NCBI RefSeq assembly: GCF_024713975.1
Contig: NC_091094.1
Coordinates: 19,490,501-19,554,500 of the forward strand
From: Paralichthys olivaceus
Lineage: Eukaryota > Chordata > Actinopteri > Pleuronectiformes > Paralichthyidae
Length of the DNA stretch: 64,000 nt
Direction of reading: 5' to 3'
The notes under the pieces are model-generated. The model ran no database searches. It was not told the DNA's origin and saw only the letters and a list, made by a program, of their open reading frames with translations. Positions 1-11,772 of the stretch are shown here, one piece after another; position 1 is the stretch's first letter, and every line of letters begins with the position of its first letter. Position numbers and translations under genes: made by a program.

Positions 1-2624
1 AATCGTTGAAAGCTGTTACAGATGTGGCTGGAGGGAGAAAATGCTGCGTAACCACCATTTTTAACAAAGGAAGATCAAATCCAACAACAGTCTTTTTTTT
101 TTAACTCAAGCTTCACGGAAACAGAAAAAAACCTAAAATGTATATTTTGGTAGTCTTTAAAAACAAAACCTTTGTAATATTGTTATTAATATTGACATAA
201 TAATGATAATCTGTAAGGTATTTTATTCTGTAATTGGTTTTAAAGCAATGTTTTTATGTCTCCCTGTAAGATATTGTACATAGAGGTTGGGGTGGGTTTG
301 GGAGGAAAGGGGTAGGGCTTGATGGTATGGGGGAGGGGATTACTGAACCGGCTGGCATGCCATTAGTTGGTTTGGAAAGGGGATAACAGCAGGTTGTCAT
401 GTACTACTTTGTGTGGTCATCTCACTACTTTTTATCAGTATGCATAATGGTTTATGTGTACGTTGTTGGCCAGTCCACTGCTGCGATGCCTGCAGAAGTT
501 CTGTCTGACACATTTGTTCAGTAAACGAAAAAAGTTCTTTTTGTTACAAAGTCATCGTTGTGTTTGCTTTACTTCACGGAAAAGCAACGTTGACTTTTTA
601 TAGTTTTTAACACCACGGTGAACCAGATTTCTACCAGACTAAGTCGACAGACTACGAAGGATCAACAAACCTTAAAACAAGAGAAATCACTGGTTCACGG
701 GGTCCGGGGGAGGGGTTGACTTGACTTCCTCTTTTTTGAAAATATTATATATTTTTTGTGCGATTCACTTCTCAATGTTTTTTTTGTTTTTGTTCATTTT
801 CTTTTTTGTATTATTATTCTTTTACGCGGGATTTTCCACCGCGAAAACAAAATGAAGGACATTCTCAGAGAAGCAATTGTAGAAAACATCACGGTCACGT
901 TCTGTCCTCTTATCACTATTGAAGGTGCATGTGATTGCATCTGAGTGTGTGTGAGTGAGTGTTGTGTGCATACATCAACGTGTAAAATGGAACTACTTTC
1001 GGCAACGAAGGAGCATTTCGATTGCCTTTTTTTGGTACTGAAAAAAAAAAAAGATCACCCTGTTCCATTTTGGCTCATCTGCTCCTCTCCCCTGCCTCCC
1101 TCCCATTTCGTATTTAGTTCTAATAAATTTCTGCTCCTCTGGAACTGACATGTTGTTGTTTATCGACCTTTGCTGCTCCGTGTAGTGGTGAACAGAGGGG
1201 GTCTGGGCAGGGAACCACAAATCGAACAGGGTCTCGCTCCCGGTCGGCTCTGATGCAGGACCTCAGTACAGACGACACTGGCTGGCAGGAAACGTTTGGA
1301 AAAAAACATAGCTTGAACAAACTCAACATTTGCAAAAAACAAGTCGGCCATTTGTTGGGCCTTCTTGTGTGACGTTAGCCGCAGCAGAAAACTTCCTGAT
1401 CCAGCCAGCAGCTCCTCTGTCAGACCACCTGGGACACGACATAAAACTACTGCTGGACACCAACACTGTAACTTTTTAACTTACAATAAAGCAATAAGTT
1501 ATTTTTTACCTTACAAATGAAAATAGTACTATTATTGGTAATAGCAGACGACGTGTGGATAATTCTGCGGCATTAAGACTTATTTTCAGAAAAAAAAAAA
1601 AGAAACTATATTTTTCTGTTTGAAGATCTTGTTCCCCTTGTATATTGATTTTAATGATGTCTTTTTCTTGTGTTGATGTAAGGAAAAGGGCCAATGCTTT
1701 GAATGGAGCTCGTACACGAGCTCAGTTAAAGTTTGAGATTTGGGCTGTCCTCTGCCAAGCTTTACAGCAATGCTTTTCTTTTCTCCTTGTTTTTTTTCTG
1801 ACAGTTTCAATTTTAAAATCCTAATAAATTATTCTAAAGCATTTGACTACGATTGTTGTTTTTTTAACCGTACATTTGACAGTGTTTACACAGTCAAACA
1901 CTGATATCATACCACGGATGGTATGCAAAAAAAGTTTATATTTGCAAACCTGGGTTTCTCACAGTTTACACAATTTTCTTGAAGGTAAAGCTCCCGGTGT
2001 AGGTATTGTCAGAATTGTATGACCCCTAGTGGATGTTTATAAAATGACACCCCTCCCACAAGAAGATTTGACCTGGAGATGCATGACTCTCCGGGAAAAC
2101 TTAAATAAACTGAACATTGACCCCAAATAGTTTAACCTCTAATACAAAGCCTAATAGGGCACTGTCATTTAGTGGGTGGTGGCAACTCTAAAGTCAAAGC
2201 TAATCTGTAGAGTTAAAGCTACTCTCTGGTTTAACTTGAGTAAAAACCAGGTTACCAGTTCATGAGATGCACCTATACTGTGTTTACATTATCAGTCCAA
2301 GTTAACCATTTGTGCTGCTCTTCATTCTGACACCACAGACAAATGATTTATTTCCCACAAGCATAAAGTAGTCAAATAATACTTAAATAACATTTAAGAT
2401 AGCAGACCATTTTATACATTGCCGTCTACTCTAAGCTTTGCTGTGACCCTGGTTTCATATCTACTAGCCTTTCTCATAACCTACAGGCCTCTGACTCTAC
2501 GATAAGGAAGGTGCCCATTTTTGTTTTAAGCCGCATTAGCAACTATGGCTGTAACTATGGCGATATCAGTCTGCTTGTTGATTGACTGATGGGATGGATA
2601 ACCATGACATCTGTACAGACCTTA
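1..2624. other. Non-coding left flank, possible distal 3' UTR
   Basis: I see no convincing exon here. Three AATAAA motifs on the + strand lie near 1122, 1485 and 1823, with T-rich and GT-rich tracts around them, so part of this stretch could be the end of a + strand gene lying left of the window. In the human map the gene next to ENHO on this side is CNTFR, but nothing in the sequence identifies it. The short open frames look random and low-complexity. Confidence 0.3.
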
Positions 2625-3031
2625 GATTGAATATAAAGATGGACAACATGACTGTTCCCCAAAAGGGGGGCTAAAGCGTCTCGACCCCCACTTGGTGGTT
2701 GGCTGCTTTTTATGAGTCATAAATCCCTCCTCCTCCATGTTGGTGGATGGGACATGGGTCAAAAAAGGTGTATATTTTTTCAGTAAGTTTGGTTTTAATA
2801 TATATATATAAACGGGGTGAAACATCCTGATTGACAGCTGAGACTGACTCGTGATTGGTCGAGTGCGTGTGATGGCTGGGCGTCAATTCTGCAGCTTCAT
2901 CCCCCGATGACCTCTGAGCAGACTCTGGCTCCAAATACAAAAGATGGCATCGTCCTTATCTGGGATACTCTGGCCTCATTTCTGGATAGTGGGAGGACGT
3001 TGTGACATGTCATCCATCTTTATATACAGTC
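2625..3031. mobile_element. TIR (MITE-like) element, copy 1 of 2
   Basis: The 407-bp element is bounded by imperfect inverted ends: the left end contains TATAAAGATGGACAACATG and the right end, read on the other strand, contains TATAAAGATGGATGACATG. Internal segments (the 'ggtggttggctg', 'gtcataaat' and 'catgttggtgg' stretches) recur in the same order in the copy at 62595-62908. There is no coding capacity, so it is non-autonomous. I could not define a clean target-site duplication. Confidence 0.7.
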
Positions 3032-3500
3032 ACACTCTCTGCATTGTAATGAGTTAGATGATCTAACGCCATCATCAGACAAGTCCTGCATCATTCCCAG
3101 CTAAAGAGTGACAACCACAATAGATGAAGACAGTAAATGTCCAATGATGACCTGTTTACCATGCCTTCAACTGTTTAACATTTAACTGCAACAGCTCCAG
3201 GCATTAAAATCATAGATGTAAATGGAACATTACACACCGCAAGTGATGAAGTGTGTTAGCAACATTAATACCTGTTACACAGCTCTGAATAGTTGAGAGA
3301 TCCATGTATCCATGTGTCTGCAGTGGTAAACAGAACAGGACTCTGGATGGAGGCCAGTAGGGTGAGTGATCCTCTCACAACCCACTCTGGGGAGCAGGAG
3401 TGGGTCTCTGTCTCTCCGCACAGACTTCACTTTTTTACGGCTTTGAAAGACGCACTAGAACCAGAACACAACATAGCAGGCTTATCGACCAGAGGTTTGA

Positions 3501-4801
<1,301 letters not shown>

Positions 4802-5280
4802 CACAGTGTAAAGACATGTTGACGCAGGTCTGGTGGGTGGTTCTCACCATCTGCCAATGACAGGACTCGACTCATGTTTATTTCAATGTGTAAATCACTT
4901 CCTCTCATGTTTCCTGTTGTTCACATGGACGAAGAATACGTCATGTCAGTAATTAATGCTGATTTAAACTAAAAAGGCAGCTTTATCATCATCTTGAATG
5001 TTAATAGTCAAATTTTTTTTAAATTTAATAATGGTATTTTGTTATATATTTAAAATAAATTATTATATTTTAATGGTAGAACCTGTTGTAGCAAACATAA
5101 AATAACTTTGACTTGAGAATTTTTGTCACTTTGTATTATTTAAAAGTTAACATTTCTGGAAACCTGAAGTTTGATTGTAAAAACACAAACTTCTCTTTGC
5201 TTAATGTTTTCCGATTCCTGTGATAACATATGAAATATTTTATATTAGAAGATTAATAAAAGAGTATTATATGATACAGA
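4802..5280 (+). other. Probable 3' UTR of the tmem233-like gene
   Basis: The AT-rich stretch after the TAG stop runs to an AATAAA at 5255-5260. No other gene signal is present before it. The endpoint is inferred from the polyadenylation motif alone; a second AATAAA at about 5761 could serve a longer transcript. Confidence 0.45.
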
Positions 5281-5439
5281 TTAATATCATAGTTTCATTG
5301 TGTTAATTATTCCTCTGAGTAAAGCCACACTGCTTCCCAAATTGGGCATCAAAGCTGTTCTAAACGTACACAAGCCAAAAGATTATATTACCCCTCATTG
5401 AGATTCATTACACCTGCAAGATCTTCACCTCGTAAAGTT

Positions 5440-5795
5440 GAATGCCTTATTTCTAATGACTTCAATGTCTTATTTTTAATGTATTTAATGTCTTCAGTGT
5501 CTTATTTCTAATTTCTTTAATGTCTTTTTTTCTAATGTTTTCAGTGTCTTAATTGTACTGTGTGCAATGTCTTATTTTTAATGTTTTTAATTTCTTCGGT
5601 ATCTTATTTTTAATGTCTCCAATATCTTATTGTCATGTCTTCTGCGTTTTAATTTTTTAATTTACTGAATGTCTTATTCTTCATGAATGTTTTATTTTTA
5701 ATCCCTTTCCTTTTTAGAATTGCCTTTGTAAAGTACTTTGAACTGCCTTGTGTCCATATGAATAAACTTCCCTTGTCTTATTTGATGTAGGATTT
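5440..5795 (+). repeat. Degenerate T-rich minisatellite plus retroposon-like tail
   Basis: A unit close to TCTTATTTTTAATGTnTTnAATG (about 22-28 bp) recurs roughly ten times with drift from 5445 to 5700. It is followed by a 'ttgtaaagtactttgaactgcc' type segment and an AATAAA, a combination seen at the 3' ends of many teleost LINE/SINE copies. I interpret it as the 3' end of an old retroposon with an expanded internal repeat; the family is not assigned. Confidence 0.5.
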
Positions 5796-7060
5796 AATAA
5801 ACTTTGTTGTGAGTTACAATTAGTTTGAAATATTTCACTGTACTCTCCTTGATCCTTAAGCTACAACCTGCTCTGCTGGGACATTTTCTTGTAGTTTGAT
5901 ATTGTCACAGTATATCCCAAACTAAATATAGCAGATTTCCCATCTGCAGTGCAGGTTTGCCCAGTTTGTCACATGGTCAAATAAATCTGACCCAGTTGCG
6001 AGGCGACTGAAACATACAGAAAGTGTCACAAAAGGTGTCACAGGTTATATGATTCAGGAAGAAGGACGTTCCTGATCTTGTGTGAACATTTGATTTAATC
6101 TCATCCTGTAACTCAAATTTTTCTATTGTTGCTATTAGACAACAGCACTTTCTGCCTTTTTTCTCTCCATGTTATGTCAAGGTGCTTCATGGACCCCCAT
6201 GGGCAAACAAATGACACACGTCCTACACTAAACAACAAAAATGGAGTCTTCACGTCTTCATGTTTGATTTTCACTGCGAGCCTCTGCTGTCAAATCAATT
6301 TTCAGTACACAGGTGTAATTCGGAGCGGTGCCTCTGATGCAAGAGGCCTTCTGCCAAGTTTCAGCAGTTGTTTTAATGCACTTAGACAAATTACTTTCGA
6401 GCGGTAATCTGGTAAGATTATCTAGTTTAACTTGAAAGAAAAATGCTGTGTGTTTGTAGTCCCACCTCTTTGATGTCGCACCAAAGAGAAACTCGAGAGA
6501 GGCAGACACAAAATAAAACAAGTGCAGGGTGTAGGCGACTTGAAAGCACCCAGTAGGATTATCAAGGGATCGCAGACTTTGCGACAGGGAGGTGATTACC
6601 ACACAATGTAATGAAGAAACTCCCACACAAACAGAATGAATCAGGTTAATTCATGTGTTTCATGCTACATTAAAGGCAGATTTGGACGTGTTGCTCGCTG
6701 AGGTGTGTTTGGAGATCACTCCATGACTCACATGAAGTGCTCACAAATAGGACACTCGAACCAGCTGCTTCCATTAGCAGCAGATAGAGGGTCTGTGCAC
6801 ACGTATCTCATGACACATTCCTCCCAGCGAGCAGCAGTCTGATCCAGCCTGAATAAATGAAAGAGAAGAACTGTGGGAACGATGCAGAGCCGACAGGGAA
6901 ACGTAAACATGCATTTACATAAATATCCTCAAGGATTCACTTTGATGTCATATTTTTTATTTTATCACTTTTTTTTCTTTTAAATACAGATTCAGTTTAA
7001 TTAAAGCTGTATTGTTCAACCTTGTTGCCCTCTAGGGAGCAATAGAACAATCAGTAAACG

Positions 7061-7100
<40 letters not shown>

Positions 7101-10100
7101 CATTTTGCTATATATAAAATTATTATAGAATTGTGTTCCATTCCCCTTATTCACTGAATAATGCTTTGCACCAACGGATGAGGGGTTGCACCAGACTTTT
7201 GTAGAGCTACATTACTAACAAAGATAAACTGTTGTGCTTGAATTAGCTCTCTCACTTTTTCCAAAAATCAAGTTCAAACTAATTTTACATGACACGTAAT
7301 TTGTTCAAATGATTTTGAACCATTGACAAACCGACTCCCCTTTGCTCGTCACTTTGACATCTAAGTGTGTAGAACCCAAAATACTTCCACATGCCACTCC
7401 TCAGGCTTACTGGCTCACTCTCCTAAACAAGAGGACAGGTAATAGGTCAAGCTGAGAGTGAGTGCCCTCTGCCAGAAGACAAACTACATCAGATCCTCTG
7501 ATGCTATTAGACTGTATATTTTGAACTTGAACAAGTCGTGCCCTTATGTTTGAATGAATGGTTTGGGTAAAAAGTGACAGCTTAGCTTAAATATGAAAGG
7601 AGTTGCCTGTTTATGTATCTGCTAAATACTCCACTTTGTTCATTAATAAGTTGCTAACTTTGTCTTTCTGCTCTTTAGGTTTGATGGTAGACAGATGTAC
7701 CGTACCATGTTTTTCTTTTTTTTTTTGCTGCTTGCATTTTAGAAACAGAGCTAATGAGAGCCATGAGAGTGAACCAAAACCAACACAAACAGCTGAAAGA
7801 TGCTAAAATGCTCTTTAGAGCTTAAGAGAACTGCAAAATTGGGGGAAAGTTCTCTGTGGGTTCATCCCAATTCACATAAACTTAAGTTGCTTTCAGACAT
7901 GAGCTCCGGAAGATGTCCAGAAAATAAATGTTCTCATATGAAGAACGCAACATTAGACTGTCCTGTTCAAAACAACAGGAAAAATCTGTGATCATTCAAG
8001 AGAGGGATGGAGCCTAGGTAGAGCATACAGAAGGCGGGACATGGCATGCAAATGTTACTGCAGAAATCATAATGCGTCTTTTCATTTTGAGATCTTTGTT
8101 GGCATCTTCTGAAAGTATGACACCTTCTTTCACCCTGGGATATTTGTACACTTTTAGTTTGTTTCTCTCTCCGTCCGTCACCCACTCACTTGCTTGGAAT
8201 TTGCAGGAAATTGTCCTGCCGTGTTTTCACACTATGGACAGTTTACTGGGCGGCTCGTTAACATGTCTGATGGAAGTGTGTCCTCAACCTCAGCAACAAC
8301 ATTATCTACAGAGTGCTGGGTTACCTGCGATGTGATAATTGCATTATTCCCATTATATTTCATTGTGACGGTGACATGAAGTTTTACTCGACACAGGGTA
8401 ATTCAGTCCTGCTGCTGCTTGTTTCTGATGATGCAGAGGGTCAGTGAGTACATTTGCAAGACATTTGAGAAAACTGTTGTTGAGATGTTTTTCATTCTGT
8501 TCCCATGACAAATCTACAATAATATAACTTTCAATGACTCAACTTTGGCTTGGCGCTCACAACGGATTTTTACAGATGCTAAAAATGTAATTGGATTGTT
8601 GTCAACACAGATCTGATTATGATACTTTTTGTTACTTTATGTAAAAACGAATGTCATAAAATGCTAATCTAAATTTGCATAAAAATTCTTCCTGTTGTTT
8701 TGTAATATTTTTTGTTTTAATCAGTTATTTGAATACGCTGTATCATAGAGGCACCTGTAAGGAATTCATTTCTGCTGCAATTTGTTTTCTGTTCGAAGGA
8801 ATGACCTTAGAAGACACGCGTGGGAGCACAATCATCACCACAAACCTGGCCATGACCGTGGCCCATGCACAGGGATGATTTGTGTTGTAGTGTCATCACA
8901 CAAATGTGTGGTATTTTCTGCATGAGCAGAAGATTTTAGAAATGCAGAGGGCCATGCCCCCCCAAAGAAAATTGTAGATTTCCCTGATTTCCATATATGT
9001 ATTTAATTGATATGTATAGGGAAGAAATGGGAATACAATGGTTTTAAACAGGCAGTAGAAGTTGCGTCAATTTTCTTTGAAGCAGTAATGCATGAGAATC
9101 AGAACTAATGTTGGTTTTATCGAAATGATCAAGGATCCTATATCTCTGTGGTCATTGGTCTGACATTGATTGAATGTGATCATGTTGGTCAAGGTTTGGT
9201 TGTATTAAACAGCACAGGGACATAGCGCTGATGTTATCCTGAGAACTTTGAAAAAAGTAATGAGACGAGGGGAAAATTATTTAGAATAAGTAGAAATTTC
9301 CTGACTACAGATCCAAGAATTTAAAACAGGTATGAACGAGTTTGAAATAAGTAAAATATAAAACATAAAAATCTAATAAGAGGAAAATATCTTGCTGTGG
9401 GGAGGCAGCCATTAATAATATTTCGGACCTGTAGAGGGGCTTCAAGCTAAATGGTCCAGGGCAACTGAAGAACTTATCTTGAAGCAGATTGTATATCATT
9501 GATTTTTAAGTGTACCAGTAAGAATACAGAAATAACGGTTAGATCAAATTAAAGCCACAAATACTACACATGTGTTTTTATAGAACAAACAGTATTTCAT
9601 CTGAAAGAAACAACAAACATGTTTCTTTAAATATGAATTCAAGTATGAACCAATTATACCTGTCACTCAAACTTATTTGAATTATCAAGATCCTATCATT
9701 GACATTTTCTTAAATTCTTTGGTTTTCTCCTTCTTAACAACTAACTGGATGCAGACTTGTGGTTTTCACCCACCTGAACATTTGTCACCCTGCCCTCTAA
9801 ATAACTTGGAACAACTTGAACAGATGATCCCATGAGAGACATCGTGTCTGATGGAGAAGCATCATAGATCTAACACTGAGAACACAACATTGTCTCCTAG
9901 TGGAACAAAGGGCCGGAAAAAGACTTTCCTCTGATGCTGCAACACTAACTTCTGTGACAGCTGCTTTTCAGTCTTGGAGACGTCTCTGTGCTGGAATCAC
10001 ATTTCATTTAAGAGCATTACTTAGTGGAAACCCTGCCACAGGGATGGTTGTGCAACTCACTTAGATCTGAAACTTTATCTTAGACCATTTCAAGAGTATT

Positions 10101-10706
10101 GATCTGAGAAGCTCAGAGGCCTGTTTCCGACCTCATGTGACGGCTGCAAACTTCCTCACACTGAACCAGAGGGGAAGGTTATAGATTTCTTACCCCATTC
10201 CTCAGGTTTTTGTTGCAGCACAGCACATACAATCTAAAACAGGAAACAACTTGAAACAGATGTTCATACTCACAGCAATTTTGACTAAAGAATTACCGAA
10301 TTTGAGTGCACACGTTTAGTTAACCTGCTTTTAAAATTTTTTCAATTAGTTTTGGTCATTTAAGGTATTTAATTTTTCATGAAATGAATCTAGTTTTCTT
10401 TGAGTACCTGGAGTTGCCTGGCTGTTTGGCAAATGGAGCCACAGGTGCTTCAGATGTCCATAAATACTATTGTTGACTAATTGGACTGTGCCATGTTCCT
10501 CCTGCATGATGGGGAGGGGTGACGTCGTTTCTAGTTAGTTATTTCTGTTAGTTATTTTCTTTCTTACAATTGTTTCGATAAGGTGGAATCATTAGTTTCT
10601 TACTATTATGTATCAGAAATACTATACTAACATGTTTTGGTTGTTGTTGTTAACTTTAATAATTGCTTATAATGGTTTCCCCCTTGTGTGTCAGAATGGA
10701 CTGATC
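5796..10706. other. Intergenic DNA, no supported gene
   Basis: No exon could be supported on either strand. The stretch holds an (AT)n microsatellite at 7065-7099, some diffuse repeat-like sequence around 7850-7960 and 8200-8350 (pieces resembling 'tttcagacatgagctccgg' elements), and otherwise AT-rich single-copy-looking DNA. Open frames such as 6258-6626 (-) and 8072-8335 (+) lack domains and splice support. Confidence 0.5.
7065..7099. repeat. (AT)n microsatellite
   Basis: An uninterrupted alternating AT run of about 35 bp. Confidence 0.95.
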
Positions 10707-10711
10707 GGCAG
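10707..10711. repeat. Target-site duplication, left copy
   Basis: GGCAG directly precedes the left LTR and is repeated exactly after the right LTR at 17091-17095. Five base pairs is the duplication length typical of Ty3/gypsy integrases. Confidence 0.85.
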
Positions 10712-10716
10712 TGTGA

Positions 10717-10963
10717 CGGAGCGCACGGCGTCTCGGCACGGCGTCTCGGCACGGCGTCTCGGCACGGCGTCTCGGCACGGCGTCTCGGCACGGCGTCTCG
10801 GCACGGCGTCTCGGCACGGCGTCTCGGCACGGCGTCTCGGCACGGCGTCTCGGCACGGCGTCTCGGCACGGCGTCTCGGCACGGCGTCTCGGCACGGCGT
10901 CTCGGCACGGCGTCTCGGCACGGCGTCTCGGCACGGCGTCTCGGCACGGCGTCTCGGCACGGC
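10717..10963 (+). repeat. 13-bp CpG-rich tandem array in U3 (18 copies)
   Basis: The unit GTCTCGGCACGGC recurs every 13 bp with first and last unit starts at 10730 and 10951, giving 18 near-perfect copies, each with three CpG sites. The array begins about 18 bp inside the LTR. The right LTR has only 3 copies (16296-16334). Long open frames in several phases across it are artefacts, because 13 is not a multiple of 3 and no stop occurs in the unit. Confidence 0.95.
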
Positions 10964-11144
10964 AGCAGTACACTGCCTCGTATACACGGGGGTGCCGGTG
11001 CACACGCCGACCGTCACAGCACTAATACACTGCCCCGTTTACATGTCTCATTATTACAAGAGTTAACTGTGTGCGTTACATCTTACCGGTGTTCAGTGTC
11101 GCGTCTGTGTTTGTTTGTGCGGGGCGAGCGGTTCCGGATGCGGA

Positions 11145-11152
11145 TATAAATA
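11145..11152 (+). promoter_or_regulatory. LTR TATA box
   Basis: TATAAATA sits within the LTR, about 180 bp after the tandem array and about 480 bp before the AATAAA signal, where a U3 promoter would be. The right LTR has the same motif near 16516. Confidence 0.65.
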
Positions 11153-11628
11153 GACGCTCGACTTCCGGAGTAACCGAAAGTGAACCCGCATTCTGTTTAA
11201 TATTGCTTCGGCTGTTGTATGTATAGTTGGCTACGCCTTCAAGTGTACGTGTGTTAAGTTTGTTACCATACATGGTTCAGTCATATGGAATTCAATTTAT
11301 TAGCTGTTAAAGCTTCTTGGTGTCACGTACCGGGGACACCCCTGTTTATTGTTGTATTTTGGTTTGCTCCAATTGTAGGGGCGGGCTTAGCCCCGATTTA
11401 AGCGTGTGGATTCATTCTGTCAGGGAGGCTGCTACTGGAAGGACGTAAGTCATAGAGCTCTCCCCAAAAACGGTTTTCTGCAAAAATATTTGGTTATTGA
11501 AGTTATTTGTTTGGGCCAACGTGCCTATTTATTTTCTCATTTCCCAGTGTTTGTTTTCCACTGGTTTGTTTTATTTTATATTTACTTTGAATAATTCTGC
11601 CTTGTCGGCCTTCAATTTGGGGTTAACA

Positions 11629-11634
11629 AATAAA
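11629..11634 (+). terminator. LTR polyadenylation signal
   Basis: AATAAA lies about 85 bp before the end of the LTR and is preserved in the right LTR, which would process the genomic transcript. Confidence 0.6.
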
Positions 11635-11721
11635 TGCCCTCTTACAACTGCAACTCCAAGTACTCCTGAGAGTTATTTCCATCGAGCTCAGTCGCTCATA
11701 GACATACCTACTTTTAACAAT

Positions 11722-11739
11722 TGGTGGCAGTGGTGGGAT
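11722..11739 (+). promoter_or_regulatory. Primer-binding site, probably tRNA-Leu
   Basis: The sequence TGGTGGCAGTGGTGGGAT begins two bases after the LTR and starts with TGG, the complement of a tRNA CCA end. Its reverse complement closely resembles the 3' end of vertebrate tRNA-Leu (AAG/TAG type), with about one mismatch as I recall that tRNA. The two-base gap matches the two-base gap between the polypurine tract and the right LTR. Confidence 0.6.
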
Positions 11740-11748
11740 CCAGTGGCC

Positions 11749-11766
11749 ATGAGCGGCTCTCAGTGA
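11749..11766 (+). other. Five-codon upstream ORF in retrotransposon leader
   Basis: ATG AGC GGC TCT CAG TGA ends seven bases before the gag-pol ATG. It is the first ATG after the primer-binding site and has a purine at -3, so it could modulate initiation at gag-pol by reinitiation or leaky scanning. Function is inferred. Confidence 0.35.
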
Positions 11767-11772
11767 GTAGAG

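Larger units (their letters stand above)
10712..11719 (+). repeat. Left (5') LTR, 1008 bp
   Basis: It runs from TGTGACGGAGCGC to CTTTTAACA. It carries an 18-copy 13-bp array near its start, a TATAAATA box at 11145-11152 and an AATAAA at 11629-11634, giving a plausible U3-R-U5 order. It is 195 bp longer than the right LTR, exactly 15 repeat units. Confidence 0.93.

Noticed and set aside
1-1850. Assignment of the left edge as the cntfr 3' UTR
   Set aside because: Expected from human gene order only; nothing in the sequence itself identifies it.
6258-6626. 122-codon minus-strand frame
   Set aside because: No recognisable motif, no splice support, and composition like the surrounding DNA.
6728-6910. 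Minus-strand frame containing a CPIC motif
   Set aside because: A single CxxC pair is not enough for a zinc finger; no other conserved feature.
10730-10963. Regular short repeats that could suggest a CRISPR array
   Set aside because: The repeats are contiguous 13-mers without spacers, inside an LTR of a vertebrate retroelement.
10608-11149. Several 100-150 codon open frames on both strands with GVSARRLGTASRH-type repeats
   Set aside because: They are translations of the stop-free 13-bp tandem array in the LTR; the protein repeat is a by-product of the DNA repeat.
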